A stretch of 64,000 nt of DNA from Xenophilus azovorans DSM 13620 (GTDB lineage: Bacteria; Pseudomonadota; Gammaproteobacteria; Burkholderiales; Burkholderiaceae_C): NCBI RefSeq assembly GCF_000745855.1, contig NZ_JQKD01000004.1, positions 124,001 to 188,000 on the forward strand, in the 5' to 3' direction. Below, piece after piece: positions 37,094 to 46,011 of this stretch (its first letter is position 1; the number at the start of each line of letters is the position of its first letter). The position numbers and the translations under genes are program-made. Below the pieces are notes generated by a model, which saw only the letters and a list, made by a program, of their open reading frames with translations, was not told where the DNA came from and made no database searches.

Positions 37094-38536
37094 ATGATTG
37101 CGAACACCTCCTACTCGCCCCTCTCGCCGCTGGCACGAGCCCCCATGGCCGTCGGCCGCGTCGGCAGCGCGCCCTGCCTCACCGCCGCGCTGGCGGAGCG
37201 CGCCGCCGCGTGGCGGCACGAGGCGCTGGACGCCGACGTGCGCGAGCTCGTGCGCCAGTGCGTGCTCGACTGGATCGCGGTGTGCCTGGCCGGCGCCAAC
37301 GAACCGCTGACGCGCATGCTCGCCGAAGAGGCGCGCGAACAGGGCGGGCACGCGCAGGCCACGGTCGTCGGCCAGGGCTTCGCGACCAGTTGCCGGCAGG
37401 CGGCCCTGGTCAACGGCGCTGCTTCGCACGCGCTCGACTTCGACGACGTCAACATGAGCTTCAGCGGCCACCCGAGCGTGGTGCTGGTGCCGCCGCTGCT
37501 GGCCCTGGCGGAGGCGCGCGGCGCCAGCGGGCCGGAGTTCATGGCCGCCTTCGTCGCCGGCTACGAAACGCTGTGCCGCATCGGCGCGGCCGTCTCGCCA
37601 GGCCACTACGCGGCGGGGTTCCATGCTACCGCCACGCTCGGCACCTTCGGCGCCGCGGCCGCCTGCGCGCACCTGCTCGGCCTGCGCGCCGACGACACCG
37701 CGGTGGCGTTGGGCATTGCGGCCACCGAGGCGGCGGGCCTGAAGTCGATGTTCGGCACGATGTGCAAGCCCTTGCACGCTGGCAAGGCGAGTGCCGACGG
37801 GCTGCTGGCCGCGCAGCTGGCGGCGCGCGGCTTCACCAGTCGCGTGGACGCGATCGAAGCCAGCCAGGGCTTCGCATCGACGCATGGCCCCGACTTCCAT
37901 CCCGATGCGGCCTTGCGCGACCCTGCATGCGGGCTCTACCTGCGCCAGAACCTGTTCAAGTACCACGCCGCCTGTTATGGAACGCATGCGGCCATCGAGG
38001 CCGCACGCCAACTGGCCGAGCGCCACGAGCTCTGTGCCGACGATGTGATGAGCGTCATCGTGCACGCGTCCGCCGTCAGCGACGGGGTGTGCAACATCGC
38101 CGATCCCCGCAGCGGCCTCGAAGCCAAGTTCAGCCTGCGCCACACGGTCGCGATGGCGATTGCCGGCGTGGATACGGCTTCGTTGGCGAGCTATTCGGAC
38201 GAGCAGACTGCCGACCCCGATCTGCAGTGCTTGCGTGACCGCGTGCGCGTGGAGCTGCACGCCGATTGCGCCGAGCTGACCAAGACCGAAGTGGTAATCA
38301 AGACGAGCGCTGGCGCCACGCTGCGCCAGCGCCACGACGCCGGTGTGCCGGCCTCGGACCTGCGTGCACAGCGCGCGCGGCTGGAGTGCAAGTTCCGCTC
38401 GATGGCGGCGCCGGTGGTAAGCACCGAGGCGTGCGAGGAGCTGCTCGGGTTGGTGGACCGCCTCGACGAACTGCCCGACCTGTCGCCGCTGGCCGGGCTG
38501 CTCGCCGGCGTGCCCTTCGACGCAGCCCGGCACTGA
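37094..38536 (+). CDS. MmgE/PrpD family protein
   Basis: A 480-residue protein of the 2-methylcitrate dehydratase/aconitate decarboxylase fold. Recognisable parts are VLDWIAVCLAGANEPLTRML, ASHALDFDDVNMSFSGHPSVVLVPPLLALAEA, GYETLCRIGAAVSPGHYAAGFHATATLGTFGAAAACAHLLGL and GTMCKPLHAGKASADGLLAA. This family dehydrates, decarboxylates or epimerises tricarboxylate-like acids without a metal cluster. The operon contains no citrate-cycle genes; it sits between a crotonase and an ACAD, so its substrate is likely a branched carboxylic acid intermediate. The first 25 residues are Ser/Pro-rich and could be cut by a later start. Confidence 0.88.
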   Translation: MIANTSYSPLSPLARAPMAVGRVGSAPCLTAALAERAAAWRHEALDADVRELVRQCVLDWIAVCLAGANEPLTRMLAEEAREQGGHAQATVVGQGFATSCRQAALVNGAASHALDFDDVNMSFSGHPSVVLVPPLLALAEARGASGPEFMAAFVAGYETLCRIGAAVSPGHYAAGFHATATLGTFGAAAACAHLLGLRADDTAVALGIAATEAAGLKSMFGTMCKPLHAGKASADGLLAAQLAARGFTSRVDAIEASQGFASTHGPDFHPDAALRDPACGLYLRQNLFKYHAACYGTHAAIEAARQLAERHELCADDVMSVIVHASAVSDGVCNIADPRSGLEAKFSLRHTVAMAIAGVDTASLASYSDEQTADPDLQCLRDRVRVELHADCAELTKTEVVIKTSAGATLRQRHDAGVPASDLRAQRARLECKFRSMAAPVVSTEACEELLGLVDRLDELPDLSPLAGLLAGVPFDAARH

Positions 38537-38543
38537 GGCAGCG

Positions 38544-39686
38544 ATGAACTTCCTCGACGAAGAGCGCCAGGCCTGGAAGGACTCGGTCCGCCGCTGGCTC
38601 GACCGCGACGTCGGCCGCGAGTACGTGCGCAAGTGCGACATGGACCGCGCCTTCCCCTACGAGGCCTACGAGAAGGCGGCCCAACTCGGTTTTCACCGCC
38701 TGCTGGTACCGGAGGCCGACGGCGGAGATGGCGGCGACGTGTTCTCCTACGCGCTGATGTGCGAGGCGCTGTCGGCCTACGGCGTGGACTTCTCGGTGGC
38801 CATCGCCGGCGGCATCTTCACCGCGATGAACTTCTCGCTGCACGGCACCGAGGATCAGAAGCAGCGTTTCCTGCAGCCCTTCATGCGCGGCGAAGTGCGC
38901 TTCCCGATCTCGATGTCGGAGCCCGGCGCGGGCTCCGACGTGGCCAACGTGCAGACACGCGCTGAAGCAGACGGCGATCACTACGTGCTCAACGGCCAGA
39001 AGCTGTGGTGCAGCGGCGCGGCCAACCGCGGCGCCGTGATCCTGATGCTGGTGCGCACCGCGCAGACCCCCGACAAGCGCGACGGTCTGAGCGTCTTCAT
39101 CGTTCCGAACGAGCTGCCGGGCCTCACGATCCGGCCGCTGCAGACCCTGGCGCGCCGCTCGGTCGTGACCACCGAAATCTTCCTCGACAACGTGCGCGTC
39201 CCGGCGTCCAACATGCTGGGCGCCCCGGGCGAGGGCTTCAAGATCATCGCCGGCGAACACCTGGCGCTCGAGCGCGTGGCAGTGGCGGCCAGCTACGTCG
39301 GTAACGCCCAGGGCGCGGTGGACGATGCGCTGGCCTACGCCAAGCAGCGCGTGCAATTCGGCAAGCCCATCTTCGACTTCCAGGTCATCCGCCACATGCT
39401 GGCCGACATGCAGACGCAGACCGACGCGGCGCGACTGCTCACCTACCGGGCTGCCGACCTGGCGGCGCGGGGCCTGCCCTGCCGCAAGGAGGTGGCGATG
39501 GCCAAGCTGTTCGCGTCGGAGACGCTGCAGACCGTGAGCCGCCAGGCGGTGCAGATCTTCGGCGGCCTGGGCACAACGCCCGAAGCCGACGTCGAGCGCT
39601 ACTTCCGCGAGGGCATGCAGGCCACCATCGGTGGCGGTACCTCGCAGATCCAGCGCACGATCATCGCCCAGGAACTGCGCGTCTGA
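38544..39686 (+). CDS. Acyl-CoA dehydrogenase
   Basis: A 380-residue ACAD that starts MNFLDEERQAWKDSVRRWL. It has FPISMSEPGAGSDVANVQ, NGQKLWCSGAANRG, KQRVQFGKPIFDFQVIRHMLADMQ and QIFGGLGTTPEADVERYFREG. The closing loop is IGGGTSQIQRTIIAQE, with Gly where EGT would supply Glu. ALERVAVAASYVG on helix G offers a Glu at the isovaleryl-CoA/long-chain position instead. Branched substrates are therefore plausible. It is 7 bases after the MmgE/PrpD gene. Confidence 0.91.
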   Translation: MNFLDEERQAWKDSVRRWLDRDVGREYVRKCDMDRAFPYEAYEKAAQLGFHRLLVPEADGGDGGDVFSYALMCEALSAYGVDFSVAIAGGIFTAMNFSLHGTEDQKQRFLQPFMRGEVRFPISMSEPGAGSDVANVQTRAEADGDHYVLNGQKLWCSGAANRGAVILMLVRTAQTPDKRDGLSVFIVPNELPGLTIRPLQTLARRSVVTTEIFLDNVRVPASNMLGAPGEGFKIIAGEHLALERVAVAASYVGNAQGAVDDALAYAKQRVQFGKPIFDFQVIRHMLADMQTQTDAARLLTYRAADLAARGLPCRKEVAMAKLFASETLQTVSRQAVQIFGGLGTTPEADVERYFREGMQATIGGGTSQIQRTIIAQELRV

Positions 39687-39700
39687 AGCAAGGAGCCTCC

Positions 39701-40510
39701 ATGGCAGACCCCGTGGCTCCTCCGAGTGTGCAGGCGCTGGCGGCTGCCACGGTGGTGCTGGTGCGCGATGGGCCGCAGGGCCTCGAGGCCCTCATGGTCG
39801 TGCGTCACCACGAGATCGACTTTGCCCGCGGCGCGGCGGTGTTCCCGGGCGGCAAGGTGGACGCGGCCGACCGTGCCGCGCTGCTGCGCCAGCATGTCCC
39901 ATCGGGCGTGCACTTCGTCGAGGACGACCTCGTGCTGCGCATCGCCGCCGTGCGCGAGGCCTTCGAGGAGAGCGGCCTGCTGCTGGCGCGCCGCTACGGG
40001 CGGCTGCTCGACGCCGCGGCGCTCGGGGATCTGTGGCAGCGCTGGCACGAGCGCATTGCCGCGTCGGCCGAGGCCTTCGTCGACATGGTGCACAGCGAGG
40101 GCCTCGAACTGGCGCTCGACCTGCTGCAGCCGTTCGCGCACTGGGTGACGCCAGAGATTTCTCCCAAGCGCTTCGACACCTACTTCTACATCGCCGAGGC
40201 GCCGCCCGGCCAGGTGGCCGCGCACGACGGCCGCGAGGCGGTGGACTCGTTCTGGATCCATCCCCACGACGCGCTGCGCGACTGCGCGGAACGGCGCCGC
40301 GTCATCATCTTCCCGACCCTGTGCAACCTGGCGCTGCTCGGCAACAGCGCCAATGCCGCCCAGGCCCTGGCCGCCGCAAAGGCGCGCCCGGTGCAGCGCA
40401 TCCAGCCCACACTGGGCTTGCACACCGACGGGCGGCGCATCCCGGTGCTTCCGGCCGACAGCGGCTATCCGGCGCTGTCGGCGGCGTTGATGGACCTGGT
40501 CGCACGCTGA
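39701..40510 (+). CDS. NUDT19-like Nudix hydrolase (CoA/acyl-CoA diphosphatase type)
   Basis: A 269-residue Nudix protein. The box is split: FPGGKVD at 48-54 supplies the glycines, and after an insertion of about 25 residues come DLVLRIAAVREAFEESGLLL (76-95) with the metal-binding REAFEE. The same split box with a long insertion is typical of peroxisomal NUDT19, which cleaves CoA and acyl-CoA into 4'-phosphopantetheine and 3',5'-ADP. RFDTYFYIAEAP further on also fits that family. Its place between ACAD and hotdog genes of a CoA pathway suggests relief of accumulated dead-end CoA esters; this is inference. Confidence 0.85.
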   Translation: MADPVAPPSVQALAAATVVLVRDGPQGLEALMVVRHHEIDFARGAAVFPGGKVDAADRAALLRQHVPSGVHFVEDDLVLRIAAVREAFEESGLLLARRYGRLLDAAALGDLWQRWHERIAASAEAFVDMVHSEGLELALDLLQPFAHWVTPEISPKRFDTYFYIAEAPPGQVAAHDGREAVDSFWIHPHDALRDCAERRRVIIFPTLCNLALLGNSANAAQALAAAKARPVQRIQPTLGLHTDGRRIPVLPADSGYPALSAALMDLVAR

Positions 40511-40535
40511 ACCCGAACCAAGCGAGGCAGAACAC

Positions 40536-41005
<470 letters not shown>

Positions 41006-41006
<1 letters not shown>

Positions 41007-42193
41007 TGACGGTGCTCGGCGCCGGCACGAGCAACGCGCCGGCCTTCGCCCTCGGCGAAGAGCAGCGCCAGATCCGTCAGATGGTGCGCCGGCTGGCGCG
41101 CGAGCGTGTGGCGCCGCGCGCCGACGCCATCGACCGCACGGCCGAGTACCCGCAGGACATGTTCGAGCTGCTGCGCGAGGCCGGGCTGTTCGCGATCCCG
41201 TTCCCGGCCGAGTACGGCGGCACCGGCAGCATGCTGTCGGCCGCGGTGGCCATCGAGGAGCTGGCGCGCGTCTGCTACAACACCGCGTACCTGCTGGTCG
41301 TGCAGTGGGTACCCTTCGGCGCCATCCTCGCCGCCGGCACTGAGCAGCAGAAGCAACGCCTGCTCGGGCCGCTGGCCGCCGGTCAGTTGCGCGGTGCCTT
41401 TTCCACCACCGAGCCGCAAAGCGGCTCCGACGTGGCCGGCATTCGGACGCGCGCGCGCCGCTGCGAAGGAGGCTACCGCATCAGCGGCTCGAAGATCTGG
41501 TGCACCAACTCGCCGGTGGCCGACTTCGTGCTCGTCGCCGCCAAGACCGGCGAGGCCGACACCACGGGCGCCATCAACCTGTTCATCGTCGAGCGGGGCA
41601 GCAAGGGCTTCACGGTCGGGCGCCACGAGGACAAGATGGGCGCGCGCGGTGTGCCTTCGTGCCCCCTCTTCCTCGACGAGGTCTTCGTTCCCGAGGCCAA
41701 CCGAATTGGCGATGACGGGCGCGGCTTCAAGGCAGTGATGGAAGCCTTCAACAAGAGCCGGCCGCTGATCGGCGCGCGCGGCGTGGGCCTGGCGCAGGGC
41801 GCGGTCGATCTCGCCATCGAGTTCGTGCAGGGCCGCGTCACCTGGGGCCGTGCGGTGAGCGAGTACCAGGGCATCCGCTGGATGCTGGCGGACATGGCCA
41901 CGCAAACCGAGGCCGCGCGTCAGCTGGTGTACAGCGCCGCCGCAGCGGTGGACGCGGGCCTGACCGGCACCGCCCTGGCCCCGGTGGCGGCCATGGCCAA
42001 GTGCTTCGCCACCGACACCGCGATGCGCGTGGCCACCGACGCGGTGCAGCTGTTCGGCGCCGCGGGCATCTCAGCCGACGTGCCGATCAACCGCTACTTC
42101 CGCGACGCCAAGGTGCTGCAGATCATCGAGGGCACCAACCAGATCCAGCGCAACATCATCGGCGACAGCCTGCTGGGAAAGGTGAGGCGCTGA
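41006..42193 (+). CDS. Acyl-CoA dehydrogenase
   Basis: A 395-residue ACAD with the textbook catalytic loop IIEGTNQIQRNIIGDSLLG. Other motifs are AFSTTEPQSGSDVAGI, SGSKIWCTNSPVADF, GRVTWGRAVSEYQGIRWMLADMATQ and LFGAAGISADVPINRYFRDAK. MTVLGAGTSN is the chosen start, overlapping the upstream stop by one base. It is the last gene of the IclR-led operon and converges with the carboxylase alpha gene. Short- to medium-chain or 2-methyl substrates would fit its branch. Confidence 0.93.
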
Positions 42194-42197
42194 TGGG

Positions 42198-42214
42198 CGC
42201 GGCCATCGGCCGCG
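42198..42214. terminator. Short hairpin between converging genes
   Basis: CGCGGCC, loop ATC, GGCCGCG: a 7-bp GC stem five bases after the ACAD stop and 18 bases from the alpha-subunit stop. No T-run follows on the plus strand, so it is a weak terminator candidate. Confidence 0.3.
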
Positions 42215-42231
42215 GACCCTTCCCCCCAATG

Positions 42232-44235
42232 TCACTCCGGCATGACCGACACCACCACCGCGTTGCGCTCGACCGTCTGCCCGACGCGGCAATTCACCGC
42301 CGCCACCGTGCCGGCGCAGTCCGCGGTGATGCGCATCTCCATCTTCATCGACTCGAGGATCGCGACCACCGTACCCTTGTCGACGCGGTCACCCGGCGCG
42401 ACGTTTACCTTCAGGATCAGCCCCATCATCGGCGCCTTCACGTCGCCGCTGGCCTGTGCCGACGCGCTGATGTAGGACAGGTACGGCACCGCCTTCAGCG
42501 CGTGCGTGCCACGGCCGTCCTGCACGTGCAGCATGTCGCCGTCACGGTGCACGGTCACCAGCTCGCGCAGGCCGTCGGCAATGGCCAGGAAGCGGCCCTC
42601 TCCGCCAGCCGGTCCGAGCCGCAGGCGCAGCCGCGCGGTACCGACCCCGATGAGCAGGCTGCCGTCGCGCGCCACCGGCCCGAAGCGGATCTCGGCGCTG
42701 GCGCCGTCGGAGCCTTCCACGTGCACGCTGGGCACCGGTGCCAGGCCATCGTCGCCGCTGTTCAGCTGCCAGCCGCTGCCGCCCCACGCGGCCCACGGGC
42801 TGCGGGCGCTGCCGGCACTGTCACCTCGCTCGCCGCGCAGCCAGTGCATGGCACCGATGGCCAGTGTGCGTTCGTCGTGCTCGGCCTTGCCCAGCGCCCA
42901 GCCCTCGATCTGCTCGTCGATCAGCCGTGTGTGGAAGGTCGCCTTGCGCGTCTCGGGCAGGTCGATCAGGCGCTGCAGGAAGCCGATGTTGCTGGTGACG
43001 CCGAAGACCCGCGTGTCGTCCAGCGCCCGCTCCAGCCGGTCGAGTGCCTCGTCGCGTGTCGGTGCGTGCGTGATCAGCTTGGCCAGCATCGAGTCGTAGT
43101 ACGGCGTGACCTCGCCGCCCGACTCCACACCGGTCTCCACGCGCACGCCCGCGCTCGGGAAGCCCACGTGCGAGAGCCTCCCGGTGGAAGGCAGGAAGTT
43201 CGCCGCCGGGTCCTCGGCGCAGATGCGCGCCTCGACCGCGTGGCCGCTGATGCGCACGTCCTCCTGCGCCAGCGGCAGGCCCTCGCCCGAGGTGATGCGC
43301 ATCATCAGCTCGACGATGTCCAGGCCGGTGATGGCCTCCGTCACCGGGTGCTCGACCTGCAGCCGCGGGTTGACCTCGAGGAAGTGGTAGTCCTTCTCGC
43401 CGACGATGAACTCGACCGTGCCGACGCCGCGGTACTTCAGCCGCTCGCCCAGGCGCACGGCATCGGCCGCCATACGGTCGCGCATCGCCGCGCTCAGGTT
43501 CGCGGCGGGCGCTTCTTCGATCACCTTCTGGTGGCGTCGTTGCAGCGTGCACTCGCGCTCGAAGAGATGGATGACCTTGCCCTGGCCGTCGCCGGCGATC
43601 TGGATCTCGATGTGGCGCCCGCGCCGGATCAGCTTCTCGACGATCAACCCGGCATCGCCGAAGGCGTTCTTCGCCTCGCGCATCGCCGACTCGATCTCCT
43701 GCGCCAGGCCGTCCATTGTCTCGATGCCGCGCATGCCCTTGCCGCCGCCGCCCGCGGCGGCCTTCAGCATGACCGGCAGACCGACGCGCCGCACGGTGGC
43801 GGCGATCTCGGCGGGGTCGGTGCTCGGCGACTGGCTGCCGGGCACGATGGGAACGCCGGCCGCGTCGGCCTCGCGCTTGGCCGCCGCCTTGTCGCCCAGG
43901 CGCTCGATGACTTCGGGCGTCGGGCCGATGAAAACCAGCCCGGCGGCCTCGACCGCGCGCGCGAACGCCGCGTTCTCGGCCAGGAAGCCGAAGCCGGGGT
44001 GGATGGCCTGCGCGCCGACCGACTTCGCGGCAGCAATCACCGCGTCGATGCGCAGGTAGCTCTCGGAAGCCGCGGCACCGCCGATCTCGACGGACTCGCC
44101 GATCTCGCGCACATGCAGCGCGTCGCGGTCGGCAGCCGAGTGCACGCCCGCCACCGCCACGCCCAGGCGGCGGCAGGTGCGGGCGATGCGGCAGGCGATC
44201 TCGCCGCGGTTCGCAATCAGAATCTTCTTGAACAT
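42232..44235 (-). CDS. Acyl-CoA carboxylase alpha subunit, copy 2 (biotin carboxylase + biotin carrier)
   Basis: A 667-residue subunit paralogous to the one at 2746. It has the biotin carboxylase N terminus KKILIANRGEIACRIARTC, the ATP lid GGGGKGM, FLEVNPRLQVEHPVTEAITG, and the C-terminal biotinyl domain SGDVKAPMMGLILKV with ILESMKMEM; the biotin lysine is about residue 631. The middle region is the MCC-type transmission domain. All catalytic motifs are intact. It is downstream of the carboxyltransferase gene 44250, whose N-domain is degenerate, so the holoenzyme probably also needs the CT proteins encoded at 46012 and/or 47543. Confidence 0.94.
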   Translation of the reverse strand: MFKKILIANRGEIACRIARTCRRLGVAVAGVHSAADRDALHVREIGESVEIGGAAASESYLRIDAVIAAAKSVGAQAIHPGFGFLAENAAFARAVEAAGLVFIGPTPEVIERLGDKAAAKREADAAGVPIVPGSQSPSTDPAEIAATVRRVGLPVMLKAAAGGGGKGMRGIETMDGLAQEIESAMREAKNAFGDAGLIVEKLIRRGRHIEIQIAGDGQGKVIHLFERECTLQRRHQKVIEEAPAANLSAAMRDRMAADAVRLGERLKYRGVGTVEFIVGEKDYHFLEVNPRLQVEHPVTEAITGLDIVELMMRITSGEGLPLAQEDVRISGHAVEARICAEDPAANFLPSTGRLSHVGFPSAGVRVETGVESGGEVTPYYDSMLAKLITHAPTRDEALDRLERALDDTRVFGVTSNIGFLQRLIDLPETRKATFHTRLIDEQIEGWALGKAEHDERTLAIGAMHWLRGERGDSAGSARSPWAAWGGSGWQLNSGDDGLAPVPSVHVEGSDGASAEIRFGPVARDGSLLIGVGTARLRLRLGPAGGEGRFLAIADGLRELVTVHRDGDMLHVQDGRGTHALKAVPYLSYISASAQASGDVKAPMMGLILKVNVAPGDRVDKGTVVAILESMKMEMRITADCAGTVAAVNCRVGQTVERNAVVVSVMPE

Positions 44236-44249
44236 GGTGCTGGCCCGCC

Positions 44250-45821
44250 TTACATCCGGAACACGCCGAAGCGCGAGGGCACCGCCGGCACGCGGCCGGC
44301 CAGGTCGAGCAGCATCGCCATCACGTCGCGCGTTTCGGCCGGCTCGACGATCAGGTCGCACCAGGTGTTGCGCGCAAAGTTGTAGGCGTTGGCGAAGTCC
44401 TCGAAGGTCTTGCGCACCGGCGCCTTGTAGGCTTCGCGCTCGGCGTCGGTCCAGCTCGTGCCGTCGCGCTTGTGCTGGTCGTCCTTGACCATCGCCAAGG
44501 TGGTGGCGGCCTGGTCGGGGCCCATGATCGCGGCACGGCCGTTGGGCCACATCATCATCGCATTGGGCTTGAACGCGCGGCCGCACATCGCGAGGTAGCC
44601 CGCGCCGTAGGAGCCGCCGATGATCAAGGTGTACTTGGGCACGTTGGCGCAGGTCATCGCGGTGATCATCTTCGCGCCGTGCTTGGCGATGCCGGCCTCC
44701 TCGGCCTCGCGGCCGACCATGAAGCCGTTGATGTCGGCCATGAACAGCAGCGGGATGTCGCGCTTGCAGCACAGGTCGATGAACTGCGTGGCCTTGAGCG
44801 CGCTCTCGGAGAACAGCACGCCGTTGTTGCACAGGATGCCGATGTCGAAACCCTGGATGCGCGCGAAGCCGGTGATCAGCGTGTCGCCGAACTCGGGCTT
44901 GAACTCGTGCAGGTCGCTGCCGTCGATCAGGCGCAGCACGATCTCGCGGTTGCTGGTGGGCACGCGCGGGTCGGCGCTGACGAGGCCGTAGATCTCGCGC
45001 GTGTCGTGCAGCGGCTCGCGCGGCTCGGCCACGTCGCGCCGCTGCTTGGGCACATCGCCCAGGTGGCCGACCAGGTCGCGCAGGATGGCGATGGCGTGCG
45101 CATCACTCTCGGCCAGCCGGTCGGTGACGCCGTCCTCGCGGTTGGCGCGCTCGGCGTCGGCGGGCGCCGGAACGGCTGCGCCGAAGGCCAACGCACCGCG
45201 CTCGCGCACCACGACCACCTCGTCGCACATCGCGGCCACGAACGCCGCCGCATCCGCCGCGGGGCCGTGCACGCTGCAGATCTGCGCGATGCCCTCGCGC
45301 GACATGCGCGTCTGGTTGTACAGGATCGAGCCGAACTGGCCCTCGTCGGCGAACACACCCTGCCTGGCGCCGGGCGGCTGCGCGCCGGGCTGCAGCATCG
45401 TCACGCACGGCAGGCGGTGCTGCCACGCGAAGCGCTGCGCGCGCACGTGCCGCTTGCAGGTATGGGCGTTGTAGGCGCCGTCGTTGACCGTGGGATCGCT
45501 GGCGATGACCATGCATGGCCGCCCGGCGATCATGCCCACGCCGGTGACGACGCCGGCGCCGGGTGGATCGTCGCCGTACAGGCCCTCACCAGCCAGCTGG
45601 CACAGTTCGAGGAAGGGCGAGCCCGGGTCGAGCAAGGCGCTGATGCGCTCGCGCACCAGCATCTGGCCGCCGTCGCGCAGCTGCTGGCGGGCCGCGGCCG
45701 AGCCGGCCGCCAATGCCGCCGTGCGGCGCGCGCGCAGATCGGCCACGCGGGCCTCATAGGCCACGCGGTTGGCCTGCAGCTCCTCGGGGCTGGCGGTGAT
45801 GGCGGATGCCAGGATGCTCAT
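44250..45821 (-). CDS. Carboxyltransferase (acyl-CoA carboxylase beta) with degenerate N-domain
   Basis: A 523-residue CT protein. Its C-domain, which binds carboxybiotin, is canonical: GFMVG (366-370), GGSYGAGY (402-409) and the full helical stretch MGPDQAATTLAMVK to TWCD. Its N-domain, which binds the acyl-CoA, has lost every signature kept in the paralogues: SGGANLP is PGAQPPG (145-151), AGGAY is DAAAF (190-194), and the LGGPELV...LGGGEMHSR region is LAFGAAVPAP with about 12 residues missing. The frame is intact throughout and length is otherwise normal, so this looks like a specialised subunit rather than a wreck. CT active sites form between the N-domain of one monomer and the C-domain of another. 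Confidence 0.93.
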   Translation of the reverse strand: MSILASAITASPEELQANRVAYEARVADLRARRTAALAAGSAAARQQLRDGGQMLVRERISALLDPGSPFLELCQLAGEGLYGDDPPGAGVVTGVGMIAGRPCMVIASDPTVNDGAYNAHTCKRHVRAQRFAWQHRLPCVTMLQPGAQPPGARQGVFADEGQFGSILYNQTRMSREGIAQICSVHGPAADAAAFVAAMCDEVVVVRERGALAFGAAVPAPADAERANREDGVTDRLAESDAHAIAILRDLVGHLGDVPKQRRDVAEPREPLHDTREIYGLVSADPRVPTSNREIVLRLIDGSDLHEFKPEFGDTLITGFARIQGFDIGILCNNGVLFSESALKATQFIDLCCKRDIPLLFMADINGFMVGREAEEAGIAKHGAKMITAMTCANVPKYTLIIGGSYGAGYLAMCGRAFKPNAMMMWPNGRAAIMGPDQAATTLAMVKDDQHKRDGTSWTDAEREAYKAPVRKTFEDFANAYNFARNTWCDLIVEPAETRDVMAMLLDLAGRVPAVPSRFGVFRM

Positions 45822-45943
45822 GGCGCCGCCCGATCCATGCCGACAGAAAGCGTCGGGGATGTTGGCCGGGTAAAGAAATGCATGTCGTTCAGCATGTGCG
45901 TCGGGAGATTGGGGACTGCCGGCGATCGGAGATCAGGGCCGCA

Positions 45944-45973
45944 TTGCGCGTACGGCAGTCACACCGCTAGAAT
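45944..45973 (+). promoter_or_regulatory. Sigma-70 type promoter for the CT pair at 46012
   Basis: TTGCGC (45944-45949), an 18-base spacer and TAGAAT (45968-45973). The -10 is only two bases from operator site 3, and the coding start follows 38 bases later. Confidence 0.45.
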
Positions 45974-45974
45974 A

Positions 45975-45990
45975 CCAAACATTTGTTAGG
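45975..45990. promoter_or_regulatory. Shared inverted-repeat operator candidate, site 3
   Basis: CCAAACATTTGTTAGG, symmetric except at two base pairs; the core CAAACATTTGTTAG (45976-45989) fits CNAACRNYYGNTWG. It lies just after the -10 of the plus-strand CT pair, in the region shared with the minus-strand carboxylase genes. Confidence 0.65.
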
Positions 45991-46011
45991 TCATCAAATT
46001 TCAACTCGCCC

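Noticed and set aside
44250-45821. Calling the N-degenerate carboxyltransferase a pseudogene
   Set aside because: The frame is intact over 523 codons, all C-domain motifs are kept, and partner proteins with the opposite pattern are encoded next door.
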